DNA from: Roseobacter sp.
GTDB taxonomy: Bacteria > Pseudomonadota > Alphaproteobacteria > Rhodobacterales > Rhodobacteraceae
NCBI GenBank assembly: GCA_015665415.1
Contig: JADFAE010000014.1
Location: 62,001-126,000 of the forward strand
Reading direction: 5' to 3'
DNA length: 64,000 bases
Below, one piece after another: positions 52,644-61,932 of this stretch (its first letter is position 1; each line of letters begins with the position of its first letter). A model generated the notes under the pieces. It was not told the DNA's origin, made no database searches, and saw only the letters and a program-made list of their open reading frames with translations. A program made the translations under genes and the position numbers.

Positions 52644-54221
52644 TCACTTTTGGGCAATACGCCCGTCGGTATAGGGCTGGTAGGCACCCTGTGCCGCCAG
52701 ATATTCCGCCAGCACATCGGCCAGATCAGGGCCAAAATCATAGGCGTTCTTGTCGTCGCCGGCAAAGATCTTGTAGCCGTCGCCGCCATTGCGGACATAA
52801 TCGTTGGTCACCACCATATAGGTTTTTTCCGCATCAATGGGCACAAAGCCATCGCCCTCAGCGACCATCACCTGTTGGATCCGACCCTCATTGGGGGCCA
52901 CGCTGGCATCCCAGGTGAATTTCAGCCCTGCCACCTGCGGAAAGCGGCCCTTGACCTCTTCCACCTGGCTGACACCGTTTTCCAGCGCCGAAACCAAACC
53001 GGCCCCGGAGATCTCAAAGGTGGACAGCGTGTTCTGGAACGGCAGCACCGTCAGCACCTCGCCCATGGTGACCTCGCCGGGCTCCAGGCTGGCGCGAATG
53101 CCTCCGGAATTGGCAAAGGCAATGCTAACACCTTGATCCTTGACCCGGGCCAACATCGCATCAGCCACCAGATTGCCCATCTGGCATTCCTGGATCCGGC
53201 AGACCTTGCGATCGCCTTCGACAGCGGCAGCGGTCTGCGCCACAACCTTGTTGCGGATCTCATCCAGGGGCTGGGCCAGCTCACCAATGCGGGCAACCGT
53301 ATCGCTATCCTCAACCACATTGCCATCCATGATCAGCGGCTCGCCCGAGGCCTCGACGATCGTGCCCGCGTCATCAAAGGTGACATTCAGCTCGCCCAGA
53401 AACTTGCCATAGGCATAGGCCTGGACGATCGCGACCCCATTGACCATGGTCGGATAGGGGCCTGCGGCCTTGTCCGAGGTATTGGACAGATAGGTATTGG
53501 TATGGCCACCAACAATCACATCAACGCCCGTGGTGCCAGCAGCCACCTCTTGGTCAACCCCATAGCCAGAGTGGCTCAGCACCACGATCTTGTTGACACC
53601 CTCTGCAGTCAGGCGATCGACCTCTCCCTGCACCGCGGCTACCGGGTCGGAGAAAGAGATATTCTTGCCGGGGCTGGCCAGATCATGGGTGTCTTCCGGT
53701 GTCAGACCGATAAGACCGATCTTCTCACCCTCGCGCTCGATCACGGTGGATTTCTGCAGCACACCGGCCAGATGCGGCTCAGCGGAGACATCGGCATTGG
53801 ACATCAGCACCGGGAAACCCACCGCATCCATGAAGCCGCGCAGCACCTCTGGGCCATCGTCGAATTCGTGATTGCCGACGGTCATGCCATCATAGCCGAG
53901 CTTGTTCATCATCTCGGCCGCGACCTGACCCTTGTAATAGGTGTAAAACAGCGAGCCCTGGAATTGATCTCCACCATCCACCAGAATCGAGTTCGCGGCC
54001 CGCGCGCGCGCCTCGGCAATGGCAGTCACCAGGCGGGCTGAACCACCAAAGCACTTGCCTTCGGCATTATCGCCTTCCCGGCAGCCGCTGTCATATTTGC
54101 TGATCGGCTCAAAGCGGGCATGAAAGTCGTTGGTGTGCAGGATGGTCAGCTTGTATTCGGCGGAGGCCATTCCGGCCGAAAGCCCCAGCGCGGCAACCGT
54201 GGTCAGGAAACGCGTAAACAT
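52644..54221 (-). CDS. Periplasmic 5'-nucleotidase / cyclic phosphodiesterase
   Basis: A 525-residue exported member of the UshA/CpdB family (signal peptide about 1-21, ending SAE). Two-metal motifs are TILHTNDFHARFEP, LVDGGDQFQGS, GNHEFDDGPEVLRGF, LSHSGYGVDQEV and VGGHTNTYLS. The C-terminal nucleotide-binding domain has NSGGIRASLEPGEV and NDYVRNGGDGY. It releases phosphate and nucleosides from extracellular nucleotides. It belongs to the same superfamily as SoxB but keeps the GNHE block that SoxB lacks. The start at 54221 has GGGAGAAAAAT upstream; a longer frame to 54338 has no signal peptide in the right place. Confidence 0.93.
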   Translation of the reverse strand: MFTRFLTTVAALGLSAGMASAEYKLTILHTNDFHARFEPISKYDSGCREGDNAEGKCFGGSARLVTAIAEARARAANSILVDGGDQFQGSLFYTYYKGQVAAEMMNKLGYDGMTVGNHEFDDGPEVLRGFMDAVGFPVLMSNADVSAEPHLAGVLQKSTVIEREGEKIGLIGLTPEDTHDLASPGKNISFSDPVAAVQGEVDRLTAEGVNKIVVLSHSGYGVDQEVAAGTTGVDVIVGGHTNTYLSNTSDKAAGPYPTMVNGVAIVQAYAYGKFLGELNVTFDDAGTIVEASGEPLIMDGNVVEDSDTVARIGELAQPLDEIRNKVVAQTAAAVEGDRKVCRIQECQMGNLVADAMLARVKDQGVSIAFANSGGIRASLEPGEVTMGEVLTVLPFQNTLSTFEISGAGLVSALENGVSQVEEVKGRFPQVAGLKFTWDASVAPNEGRIQQVMVAEGDGFVPIDAEKTYMVVTNDYVRNGGDGYKIFAGDDKNAYDFGPDLADVLAEYLAAQGAYQPYTDGRIAQK

Positions 54222-54429
54222 GATTTTTCTCCCGTTGTTTTCTTTGCGCCAATCGTGCGGTGAAAGACCGCAGCAGTCAAAGGGGAAAAACAACCATGCC
54301 GGGTTCCGCAGAGGCAATTCCCGGATTTTCGCTCCCAATCATCTGCGAGCCCCCTCAACTCGCCCCTCCCAGCCGGGGACCGGTCGCTTCGGGCTTGATT
54401 CCATGGGGCATGCGGGGCATCAGAGCCAT

Positions 54430-54768
54430 ATGCTGATCTATAAAATCCTTCGCGCCGATGAATGGTCGGCCTTCCAGTCCCAAGGCGAAACCCTTGGCGC
54501 GCCCATCGATCTGAACGATGGTTTCATCCACTTCTCTACCGCCGCCCAGGCGCAGGAGACCGCAGCCAAGCATTTTGCCGGGGTCGAGGGGCTTTGGCTC
54601 TTGGCTTTTGACGGCGCTGCCATGGGCGATACGCTGAAATGGGAGGTCTCACGCGGGGGCGCTGATTTCCCGCATCTCTATCGCAAACTGGCGCTCAGCG
54701 AGATGCTTTGGTGCAAGCCGCTGCCCCTGGTGCAGGGCCAGCATCAGTTCCCGGACGACATGTCATGA
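54430..54768 (+). CDS. DUF952 domain-containing protein
   Basis: A 112-residue cytoplasmic protein consisting of a DUF952 domain: LIYKILRADEWSAFQ at the start, GFIHFSTAAQAQETAAKHF with its conserved His, and HLYRKLALSEM near the end. The family shows similarity to the glutathione-S-transferase-like or ADP-ribosyl-binding folds in places, but its function is unknown. It overlaps the next gene by 4 bases (ATGA), the first of four tightly coupled genes ending with arsC. Confidence 0.85.
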   Translation: MLIYKILRADEWSAFQSQGETLGAPIDLNDGFIHFSTAAQAQETAAKHFAGVEGLWLLAFDGAAMGDTLKWEVSRGGADFPHLYRKLALSEMLWCKPLPLVQGQHQFPDDMS

Positions 54769-55196
54769 GCCACTATATCGACCCGAGCCGTGATCAGTTC
54801 GAAGCCTTCAAGGCGCTGGAACGTGGTCACCCCATCGAGATGCTCAACCTGGTCAAGTTTCGCGACACCGCCGCATATCCCGACAGTCATGCCCTGGCAA
54901 ACGCCGGGCTGAGCGGTGCCGAGGCCTATTCAAATTACGGCCGCGAGACCGGACCCATCTTTGCGAATCTGGGCGGCAAGATCATCTGGCGCGGCGGTTT
55001 TGAGACCACCCTGATCGGCCCAGGCGATGAGGCCTGGGATGAGGTCTTTGTCGCGCGCTACCCCGATGCCCATGCCTTCTTGTCGATGGTGACCAATCCC
55101 GACTACCAAAAAGCAGTGGTGCACCGGCAGGCCGCTGTGGCGACCTCGCGGCTGATCCGCACCAAACCCAGCGATAGCGGAGCGACTTTCGGATGA
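54765..55196 (+). CDS. DUF1330 domain-containing protein
   Basis: A 143-residue protein with the ferredoxin-like fold of DUF1330 (dimeric alpha/beta barrel type): [14 protein letters not shown] at the start, [20 protein letters not shown] in the middle, and [21 protein letters not shown] at the end. The substrate is unknown. Its ATG overlaps the stop of the DUF952 gene, and its own stop overlaps the pyrD start, so it is translationally coupled on both sides. Confidence 0.87.
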   Translation: MSHYIDPSRDQFEAFKALERGHPIEMLNLVKFRDTAAYPDSHALANAGLSGAEAYSNYGRETGPIFANLGGKIIWRGGFETTLIGPGDEAWDEVFVARYPDAHAFLSMVTNPDYQKAVVHRQAAVATSRLIRTKPSDSGATFG

Positions 55197-56251
55197 AACT
55201 GACTGAAAAACTGGCGCTGAAGGCGCTGCACCGCGTCGACCCAGAAGTGGCCCATGGTCTGTCGATCAAGGCGCTGACCTCTGGCCTGGCCCCGGCCCCC
55301 GGCCCGGTAACCTCTGCGCGTCTCAAGACCAAGCTGGCCGGTATTGCCCTGCCCAATCCCGTTGGCCTGGCGGCCGGCTTTGACAAGAACGCCGAGGCCC
55401 TGGCGCCCCTGTCGCAGGCCGGGTTTGGTTTTATCGAGGTCGGAGCAGCCACGCCGCGCCCGCAGCCCGGCAACCCCAAGCCACGTCTGTTTCGCCTGAC
55501 CGAGGATCGCGCCGCGATCAATCGCTTTGGTTTCAACAACGAAGGCATGGAGGTCATTGCCTCTCGTCTGGCCAAACGTCCCAAGGATGCGATCATCGGC
55601 CTCAACCTCGGCGCCAATAAGGACAGCGAGGACCGCGCGGCGGATTTTGCCCGGGTGCTGGCCCATTGTGGCGCTGACTTGGATTTTGCCACGGTCAATG
55701 TCTCCTCCCCCAATACCGAGAAACTGCGGGATCTGCAGGGCAAGGCCGCGCTTTCAGCATTGCTGAACGGTGTCATCGAGACCCGTGAGGGCCTGTCTCA
55801 CCGGGTGCCTGTGTTCCTGAAAATCGCACCGGATCTGGACCGAGAGGGCATCGAAGATATCGCCGCCGTGGCCTTGGAGACCGGCGTTGATGCGGTGATT
55901 GCCACCAATACCACCCTGTCGCGGGAGGGACTGCAAAGCAGCCATCGCGCTGAGGCCGGCGGGCTGTCCGGCGCGCCGCTGTTTGAAAAATCCACCCGGG
56001 TTTTGGCGCAGCTGTCGGAATTGCTGGACGGCCAGGTGCCTTTGGTTGGCGTTGGCGGCATTTCCAATGCCGAGCAGGCCTACGCCAAGATCTGTGCCGG
56101 GGCCTCTGCGGTGCAGCTCTATACCGCCATGGTCTATGGTGGGTTGTCGCTGGCAGGCGATATTGCCAAAGGCCTGGATCAATTGCTGGCCCGCGATGGG
56201 TTTGCCACTGTCGCAGAGGCCGTAGGCTGCAAGAGAGGAGACTGGCTGTGA
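55193..56251 (+). CDS. pyrD: Dihydroorotate dehydrogenase (quinone), class 2
   Basis: A 352-residue membrane-associated flavoprotein that oxidises dihydroorotate to orotate in pyrimidine synthesis and passes electrons to ubiquinone. The N-terminal helices ([20 protein letters not shown]) are the class 2 membrane-binding part. FMN-binding and catalytic parts are [23 protein letters not shown], and [14 protein letters not shown] with the catalytic Ser of class 2, followed by [20 protein letters not shown]. Third gene of the DUF952-DUF1330-pyrD-arsC operon, with 4-base overlaps. Confidence 0.97.
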   Translation: MKLTEKLALKALHRVDPEVAHGLSIKALTSGLAPAPGPVTSARLKTKLAGIALPNPVGLAAGFDKNAEALAPLSQAGFGFIEVGAATPRPQPGNPKPRLFRLTEDRAAINRFGFNNEGMEVIASRLAKRPKDAIIGLNLGANKDSEDRAADFARVLAHCGADLDFATVNVSSPNTEKLRDLQGKAALSALLNGVIETREGLSHRVPVFLKIAPDLDREGIEDIAAVALETGVDAVIATNTTLSREGLQSSHRAEAGGLSGAPLFEKSTRVLAQLSELLDGQVPLVGVGGISNAEQAYAKICAGASAVQLYTAMVYGGLSLAGDIAKGLDQLLARDGFATVAEAVGCKRGDWL

Positions 56252-56589
56252 TCACCTATTGGCACAATCCACGCTGTTCCAAATCCCGCGCCGGTCTCGC
56301 CCTGCTGGAAGAGCGCGGGCAACAGGTCGAGCTGCGGCTGTATCTGCAAGACGGCCCCAGCCTGGCAGAGGTCACCGCCCTGCGCGATGCCTTGGGCCTG
56401 GACGCCATCGCGATGATGCGCAGCGGTGAAAAACTCTTCAAGGAGCTGGGTCTGACCAAGACCAGCCCGGAGACAGATCTGTTGGCGGCCATGGTCGCCC
56501 ATCCAATCCTGATCGAACGCCCTATCGCGGCAAAGGCCGCCAAGGCAGTGATTGGACGCCCGACCGAGGCGCTAGAGGCGCTGCTGTAA
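56248..56589 (+). CDS. ArsC-family arsenate reductase-like protein
   Basis: A 113-residue thioredoxin-fold protein of the ArsC/YffB/Spx family. The active cysteine is in HNPRCSKSR near residue 10, and the later segment [10 protein letters not shown] is typical of the glutaredoxin-dependent arsenate reductases, with an arginine in ERP. No other ars gene is nearby, so a role in general thiol chemistry is as likely as arsenate resistance. The start is GTG, overlapping the pyrD stop (GTGA), with AGAGGAG upstream. Confidence 0.88.
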   Translation: MITYWHNPRCSKSRAGLALLEERGQQVELRLYLQDGPSLAEVTALRDALGLDAIAMMRSGEKLFKELGLTKTSPETDLLAAMVAHPILIERPIAAKAAKAVIGRPTEALEALL

Positions 56590-56597
56590 ATGAATGA

Positions 56598-56620
56598 TGC
56601 CGAGGGTTCCTCCCTCGGCA
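56598..56620. terminator. Hairpin between convergent arsC-like and DddQ-like genes
   Basis: A perfect 9-bp stem (TGCCGAGGG / CCCTCGGCA, 5-base loop) lies in the 38-base gap between two convergent genes. It is probably a shared terminator; there is no long T run on either strand. Confidence 0.65.
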
Positions 56621-56627
56621 CAACACC

Positions 56628-57269
56628 CTACCGGGCCGCCAATCCCGAGACCTGAGCCTGAGCATGGGCCTGCAGTCTGTCTGGATCAGACAATACAGGC
56701 GCATGGGCAAAATCATCCCGCCACAGCACCAGACAGAGCACCGGCTCATCACCGGTTTCCGTTGCGTGGGGCTGGTTGTGCCCGTGAAACACTGTATCCC
56801 CCGCCCGCAGCGTGACATCGGCGCTGCCTGCTTTGCGAAACACCGCGCTGCCGGAAATCACCAGATACAATTCCTCTGCCACATGTTCATGCCAAGGGTA
56901 ATACAGGTTTGGCGCCATATAGACGACCCAGGCCCGCAGGCTATCGCTGGTAAAGGGCCCGCTGTCCCCGATGATTGGAAAACAGCCAAAACGGTCATGG
57001 AAACCCGGCCCAAGATCGCTGTCCTGGTAGTGATCCAGCCAGGTCACCACGTCAGCCGCCGCCACCACGGCCTGACGCAGGGAGGCCAGCGCGTCAACAT
57101 CCGTCCCCGCATCCTGCCGCAGCAGCTCCTTTACCGGGCGGGCAACCGAATCAACCGCCTGAGGTGTGATATCCGCAGGAAACGGGGCGAAACCCGTGGC
57201 CTCTGGATGCTCCAGATAGGCGCGTCGGGTGGCACTCAGCAGTGCATCAAAGAGATCAATCTTGTCCAT
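56628..57269 (-). CDS. DddQ-like DMSP lyase (cupin)
   Basis: A 213-residue cytoplasmic cupin-type protein of the dimethylsulfoniopropionate (DMSP) lyase family. The cupin motif YYPWHEHVAEELY gives His129-x3-Glu133-x-Tyr135, the same spacing as the metal and catalytic residues reported for DddQ of Ruegeria (His-x3-Glu-x-Tyr), followed by a His cluster (162, 164, 168) after GDTVFHGH. DddQ cleaves DMSP to acrylate and dimethyl sulfide. The helical N-terminal region (1-75) also fits. The start is uncertain: ATG codons at 57311 and 57344 are in frame, and none has a strong ribosome binding site. It diverges from two Rieske oxygenases. Activity is inferred only. Confidence 0.8.
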   Translation of the reverse strand: MDKIDLFDALLSATRRAYLEHPEATGFAPFPADITPQAVDSVARPVKELLRQDAGTDVDALASLRQAVVAAADVVTWLDHYQDSDLGPGFHDRFGCFPIIGDSGPFTSDSLRAWVVYMAPNLYYPWHEHVAEELYLVISGSAVFRKAGSADVTLRAGDTVFHGHNQPHATETGDEPVLCLVLWRDDFAHAPVLSDPDRLQAHAQAQVSGLAAR

Positions 57270-57570
57270 GTCGGATCTAGGCAAGAGAGCTGACAGGCCC
57301 TTCTTCTCCATTCGCGACAGGGAGGTCTCTTTTGAGCCAGACAACCTGCGATCTGTGCGATTTATTTTGACCAGAACACCGCTTAGGCAGGGCCAAATCA
57401 GCGCTAAGAAATAACCTACTTTCGCAACTCATGCTCAATACGGAAAGCTTTGCGAAGAATACTGGTTCAGCCTGCGCCCCCGTCTTTGCCGATGCAATTT
57501 CTGCAACAGACATCTTTCCCCGAATGCGGGCTGACCCAGTGACAAAAGGCAGACTTAAGGAGACCAAGGC
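57270..57570. other. Divergent intergenic region, DddQ-like / Rieske gene
   Basis: 301 bases between divergent genes, expected to hold both promoters. A 7-bp dyad TTCGCAA (57421-57427) / TTGCGAA (57450-57456) with 22 bases between the arms is the only symmetric element noted. AAGGAG lies about 8 bases before the Rieske start. Confidence 0.4.
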
Positions 57571-58713
57571 ATGGCCAAAGATCACATCGATCCGGTAGAA
57601 GCACTGCGCCAGAATACAGCGAAGCCCTTTGAACAGGCCCGTGCCATGCCCCCCGAAGTCTATACGACGCAGGCTTTTCACGATCAGGAGCTGGCCCATA
57701 TCTTTGCCAAGGACTGGTACTGTGTCGGTCGCGCCGACGGTCTGGCAAATCCCGGCGACTACACCACCTGCGATCTGGCCGGTCAGCCGGTTCTGGTGAT
57801 CCGCGATCGCGATGGTGATTTGCGCGCCCTGTCCAATGTCTGCCTGCACCGGATGTCCACATTGTTGCAGGGACGCGGCACCGCCCGCTCCATTGTCTGC
57901 CCCTATCACGCCTGGACCTACAATCTCGACGGCTCCCTGCGCGGGGCCCCAGCAATGACCCTCAATGAGGGCTTCTGCAAGGATCAGTATCAACTGCCGC
58001 AGGTGCGCTGCGAAGAATGGCTGGGTTGGGTCTTCATCACCCTCAACCCCGATGTGCCCGCCGTCGCAGAGCAGCTCAGCCAGGTTGCGGACATGGTCGC
58101 GGGCTATGACATGACCAATTACACCGAGGCCTTTTACGAAGAGCACGTCTGGGACACCAACTGGAAGGTGCTGGCCGAGAATTTCATGGAAAGTTACCAT
58201 CTGCCGGTCTGCCATGCGGGCACCATTGGCGGCTTGTCCAAGCTCGAGGACATGATCTGCCCGCCCGGCGAGGCGGCGTTCAACTACCACACCATCCTCA
58301 AGGATGACTCGCTGCGCATCGCCATGGCACACGACACCAACACCCGCCTTATTGGCGACGAACGCCGCACCACGTTTTTGCTGGCGCTTTACCCATCGCT
58401 GCTGATCACCCTGACCCCTGGCTATTTCTGGTATCTCAGCCTGCATCCCAAAGGCCCCGGTCAGGTGCATATCCGCTTTGGCGGCGGCATGTCGGATGAT
58501 TATGCCGAGGACGCCGATGCGCAGCAGAATTTTGCTGACCTCAAGACGCTTTTGGATGACGTCAACGTCGAGGATCGCGGCTGCACGGAAAAAGTCTTTA
58601 AGGGGCTGTCCTCTGGCATGGCCCAGCCCGGGCATCTGTCGCATCTGGAACGCCCCAACTATGACTTTGCCCAATATCTGATGTCGCGCGTCGCGGCCGG
58701 CAAGGCGGGCTGA
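57571..58713 (+). CDS. Rieske non-haem iron oxygenase, alpha subunit type
   Basis: A 380-residue oxygenase with an N-terminal Rieske [2Fe-2S] domain (Cys91-x-His93 in CLHR and Cys110-x2-His113 in CPYH) and a C-terminal catalytic domain. The mononuclear iron site is in ENFMESYHLPVCH (His210 and His215). The residue that bridges the two metal centres is Glu207, as in oxygenases acting on quaternary amines (carnitine monooxygenase, glycine betaine oxygenase), rather than the Asp of aromatic dioxygenases. A one-component substrate such as a betaine or sulfonium compound is therefore plausible. No reductase gene is adjacent. AAGGAG stands about 8 bases upstream. Confidence 0.9.
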   Translation: MAKDHIDPVEALRQNTAKPFEQARAMPPEVYTTQAFHDQELAHIFAKDWYCVGRADGLANPGDYTTCDLAGQPVLVIRDRDGDLRALSNVCLHRMSTLLQGRGTARSIVCPYHAWTYNLDGSLRGAPAMTLNEGFCKDQYQLPQVRCEEWLGWVFITLNPDVPAVAEQLSQVADMVAGYDMTNYTEAFYEEHVWDTNWKVLAENFMESYHLPVCHAGTIGGLSKLEDMICPPGEAAFNYHTILKDDSLRIAMAHDTNTRLIGDERRTTFLLALYPSLLITLTPGYFWYLSLHPKGPGQVHIRFGGGMSDDYAEDADAQQNFADLKTLLDDVNVEDRGCTEKVFKGLSSGMAQPGHLSHLERPNYDFAQYLMSRVAAGKAG

Positions 58714-58876
58714 CCCGGTCGCGCCTTTAAGATGAAACCACCGTGAATTGTGTTGCCATCGGCGGCACAAAACCACCTTGCATGTCTTTGGTGACCCCCA
58801 AGGCATGTCCAGACCTGATCAACCCCGCGCAACAGCGGAGCAAGACCGAACCGAGACCTAGACAAGGGAGGACGCC

Positions 58877-60007
58877 ATGGGCGATTTGAGGACAGTATTG
58901 CAGGAAATGGCGGCCTTGCCGGCTGATCGTCCCATGGGTATGCCGGGGGCTTTCTACACCTCAGCGCAGCAATTCGAATGGGAGAAATCCACAGTGCTGC
59001 GTAAGGGCTGGCACTGTCTGGGACGCACGGATGAGATCCCCGAACCCGGTGACTTCTTCACCGTCCAGCTGCTGGATGAGCCTTTGATCGTGGTGCGCGG
59101 TGATGATGACCAAATCCGCATTCTTGCCAATGTCTGCCGCCATCGTGGCATGCCCCTGGCCGAGGGACGCGGCACCGCCAAGCGCTTTGTCTGTTCCTAT
59201 CACGCCTGGATGTATGGCCGCGACGGCACCCTGTTGCGGGCGGCCCGGATGAACAATGCCGGCTTTGACTCCAAAAACTGTCGCCTGCACGGGCATAACA
59301 TGCAGATCTGGCAGGGCTTCATCTATTGCAACCTTGATGCAGAGGCCGCCCCCTTTGGCCCCGAGGCCACAGCCCTGGACACTATGCTGACCCCCTATGA
59401 GACTGACAAGTTTAGAGTGGTGCATGTGGCTGAGGAGAACTGGCACACCAACTGGAAATGCCTGGTTGAGAACTTCATGGAAGGCTACCATCTTTCGGTG
59501 GTGCACCCGCAGACCCTGCATGAATATACCCCCACCGGGTTGGCAACTAAATCCGTCTCGGGTCCCGGTTTCACCTCCTACTGGGCCAACTACCCCGACA
59601 ACATCCCATCGCGCGGCCAGGGTGCGCCCGGCTTGTCTGCAGCGCAACGTCAGCGTTCGTCGTTGTTTGCCCGCTTCCCCACCCAGGTTGCAAGCCAGGC
59701 CGCCAGCCTGTTGGTGTCGATCTCGATTTTTCCGCTGGCGGCGGATCTGATCCGGGTGAAATGGACCATGTCGGTCTATGGCGACGATCTGGAAGACGAG
59801 ACCATCCAATCGCGCATCAAGCTGTGGGAAGAGGTCAACCGCGAGGATCGAGAAAAGCTGGAGAAAATGCAGGTGGCGCTGAAATCGCAACATGCCGCAG
59901 CCGGCCCGCTTGCCAGTGAGGATTACGAAGGCACCGTGCGCGATTTTCAGCTGTGGCTGGCAGAGCAGGATGCCAGCTTTGGTCCACAAACACAGGCCGC
60001 CGAATAG
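58877..60007 (+). CDS. Rieske non-haem iron oxygenase, alpha subunit type (second copy)
   Basis: A 376-residue relative of the preceding gene with the same domains: Rieske ligands Cys87/His89 (CRHRG) and Cys106/His109 (CSYH), and the iron site in ENFMEGYHLSVVH (His205, His210; bridging Glu202). The two proteins are similar in layout but clearly different in sequence, so they are ancient paralogues, not a recent duplication, and may act on different substrates or as partners. GGGAGG lies about 7 bases before the ATG; the 163-base gap to the previous gene may hold its own promoter. No ferredoxin or reductase gene follows. Confidence 0.9.
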   Translation: MGDLRTVLQEMAALPADRPMGMPGAFYTSAQQFEWEKSTVLRKGWHCLGRTDEIPEPGDFFTVQLLDEPLIVVRGDDDQIRILANVCRHRGMPLAEGRGTAKRFVCSYHAWMYGRDGTLLRAARMNNAGFDSKNCRLHGHNMQIWQGFIYCNLDAEAAPFGPEATALDTMLTPYETDKFRVVHVAEENWHTNWKCLVENFMEGYHLSVVHPQTLHEYTPTGLATKSVSGPGFTSYWANYPDNIPSRGQGAPGLSAAQRQRSSLFARFPTQVASQAASLLVSISIFPLAADLIRVKWTMSVYGDDLEDETIQSRIKLWEEVNREDREKLEKMQVALKSQHAAAGPLASEDYEGTVRDFQLWLAEQDASFGPQTQAAE

Positions 60008-60035
60008 TATTTCACCCGTGGTCGCGGCCCTCTAT

Positions 60036-61355
60036 CTATGCTGCGACCACGGCCTCCAGCCTTGGATAGCGCAGGCCCAGCGTTACGGCGCGGGCAATAT
60101 TTAGCACCAAAAGCGCCGCCCATAGACCGTGATTGCCCAGCAGTGCCACCAAGACCACCAGCGCAACAACGTAGATCGCCACGGATTGCATCATCGCCCA
60201 CCGCATGTCGCGGGTCCAGGTGGCCCCGATGTAGATACCATCATACATGTAGCTGGCCACCGAGATCAGCGGCAGTACCACCGCCCAAATCAGATAGCTG
60301 CGCCCCTCCTGGCGGACCTCTGGTGCCGTCGCCATCAGATCAATCAGGAATGGCCCACCAAGGGCAAAACCGGCGCTGAGAACCACCGCGCTGACGATGC
60401 CCCACTGGGACGAGATCCAGGCCGCGCGCCGCAGGTTGCGGCGGTTGCCCGCTCCGACAGCGCTGCCCACCAGCGCCTCGGCGGAAAAGGCAAACCCGTC
60501 CAGGGCAAAGGCGGTGATTTCGACAAATTGCAACAGCACCTGATTGGCGGCCAGGGTGACATCGCCGAACTTGGCCCCCACAAACAGAAAGGTGGTGAAA
60601 GAGCCGGTCAGCAGCACGGAGCGCACCATGATATCACCATTGACCTGCGCCATCCGGCGGATGCGGGCGGGATCAAACACACGGGGCCAATCGCACCATT
60701 GATTGCCCGCAAAAGCAGCCCGGCAGAGCCAAAGCCCCAGCGCCAGCCCGCTCCACTCGGCAATCAAGGTGGCTATGGCGACGCCCTCGATGCCCCAATC
60801 CAGCCCCAGCACAAACCACAGGTCCAACCCGATATTGAGCCCGTTCATCCAGATCTGCAGCACAAAGACCGCCCGCGTCTTTTCAACGGCGATCAACCAG
60901 CCGGTGACCGCATAAAGCGCGATTGTCGCCGGTGCCCCCCAGATCCGGATCTGCAGATAATCCCGCGCCAGCCCCTCGACCTCGCCGCTGGTGGGCGCCA
61001 GCGCAAACGCACCCCAGAACAGCAGGCCCTGCGCCAGAATGAAGGTCAGCCCACCCGCAGCAGCCAGCAGGATGCCGCGCATCAACAACGCCCCGGTTTC
61101 GGCCTCATCCCCAGCCCCGCGCGCCTGCGCCACCAATCCGGTGGTGCCCATGCGCAAAAAGCCAAAGATGAAGTAGATCGTCGCCAGGATCACAGCGCCA
61201 ATACCAACAGCCCCAATCGGGGCCGCCTGCCCCAACTGGCCGACAACGCCGGTATCAACCGCGCCCAGGATCGGCACCGTGGCATTGGACAGCACGATCG
61301 GCAAAGCAATCTTCAACACCCGCGCATGGGTGATTTCATCCTGTTGCAAGGCCAT
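60036..61355 (-). CDS. MATE-family efflux transporter
   Basis: A 439-residue membrane protein with twelve predicted helices in two similar halves, of the DinF-like branch of the MATE family. It opens with RVLKIALPIVLSNATVPILGAVDTGVVGQLG, and LDGFAFSAEALVGSAVGAGN marks the start of the second-half signature. MATE proteins export cationic drugs, siderophores or metabolites using Na+ or H+. Substrate unknown. It converges with the second Rieske gene and is 58 bases downstream of the thioesterase genes on the same strand. Confidence 0.93.
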   Translation of the reverse strand: MALQQDEITHARVLKIALPIVLSNATVPILGAVDTGVVGQLGQAAPIGAVGIGAVILATIYFIFGFLRMGTTGLVAQARGAGDEAETGALLMRGILLAAAGGLTFILAQGLLFWGAFALAPTSGEVEGLARDYLQIRIWGAPATIALYAVTGWLIAVEKTRAVFVLQIWMNGLNIGLDLWFVLGLDWGIEGVAIATLIAEWSGLALGLWLCRAAFAGNQWCDWPRVFDPARIRRMAQVNGDIMVRSVLLTGSFTTFLFVGAKFGDVTLAANQVLLQFVEITAFALDGFAFSAEALVGSAVGAGNRRNLRRAAWISSQWGIVSAVVLSAGFALGGPFLIDLMATAPEVRQEGRSYLIWAVVLPLISVASYMYDGIYIGATWTRDMRWAMMQSVAIYVVALVVLVALLGNHGLWAALLVLNIARAVTLGLRYPRLEAVVAA

Positions 61356-61413
61356 TCAGATCTGCTTTCGTGTTCAATGAGCCGCGCCCCACAGGGCGGC
61401 GGCGCCAGAGGGC

Positions 61414-61932
61414 TCAGCTGGGTTTGTCAGCGGCCTGCGGCATCAGGAAATGCCCCGAGCCCTGGGCAAACAATTTGCTTTTATGGTCTTGCCAGGCCTC
61501 CACATGCACCGAGGCATAGCGCCGTCCGGCGCGGCTGATGGTGGCGCGGGCATAGGCATCACGCGGCAGGCCTGAGCGCAGATAGTCGACGGTGAAATCG
61601 ATGGTCTTGGGCTGGCGTGGCAGATTGCCCTTGGCCATTTCTTCGGGATCCAGTGCGCCGCTTTCGATCCGTTCCCACAGATGGGCCCAGTTGAGGCTGA
61701 CAACGGCGGTGATCTCGAGAAAGGCCGCAGTGACACCGCCATGGATGGCCGGCAGCAGCGGATTGCCGATGTGTTTGTCGGCAAAGTTCAGCTGCGCCGT
61801 CAGCTCATCCCCGCGGCGATCAAAGGTAACATCGAGAAAACGAATATAGGGAATGGAGTCGACCAGCGCGTTGAGGGCGGCATCACGACGCTGTTTGACA
61901 ACCTGGATCGGTTCGGGACGAGAGCGGCTCAA
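61414..61932 (-). CDS. Hotdog-fold thioesterase, PaaI type (first of pair)
   Basis: A 172-residue hotdog-fold protein. The catalytic-helix region is NPLLPAIHGGVTAAFLEITA, with the HGG motif of PaaI-type acyl-CoA thioesterases. A helical N-terminal extension of about 35 residues comes first. Such enzymes hydrolyse acyl-CoA thioesters. It overlaps the upstream thioesterase gene by 4 bases (ATGA). Confidence 0.88.
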   Translation of the reverse strand: MSRSRPEPIQVVKQRRDAALNALVDSIPYIRFLDVTFDRRGDELTAQLNFADKHIGNPLLPAIHGGVTAAFLEITAVVSLNWAHLWERIESGALDPEEMAKGNLPRQPKTIDFTVDYLRSGLPRDAYARATISRAGRRYASVHVEAWQDHKSKLFAQGSGHFLMPQAADKPS

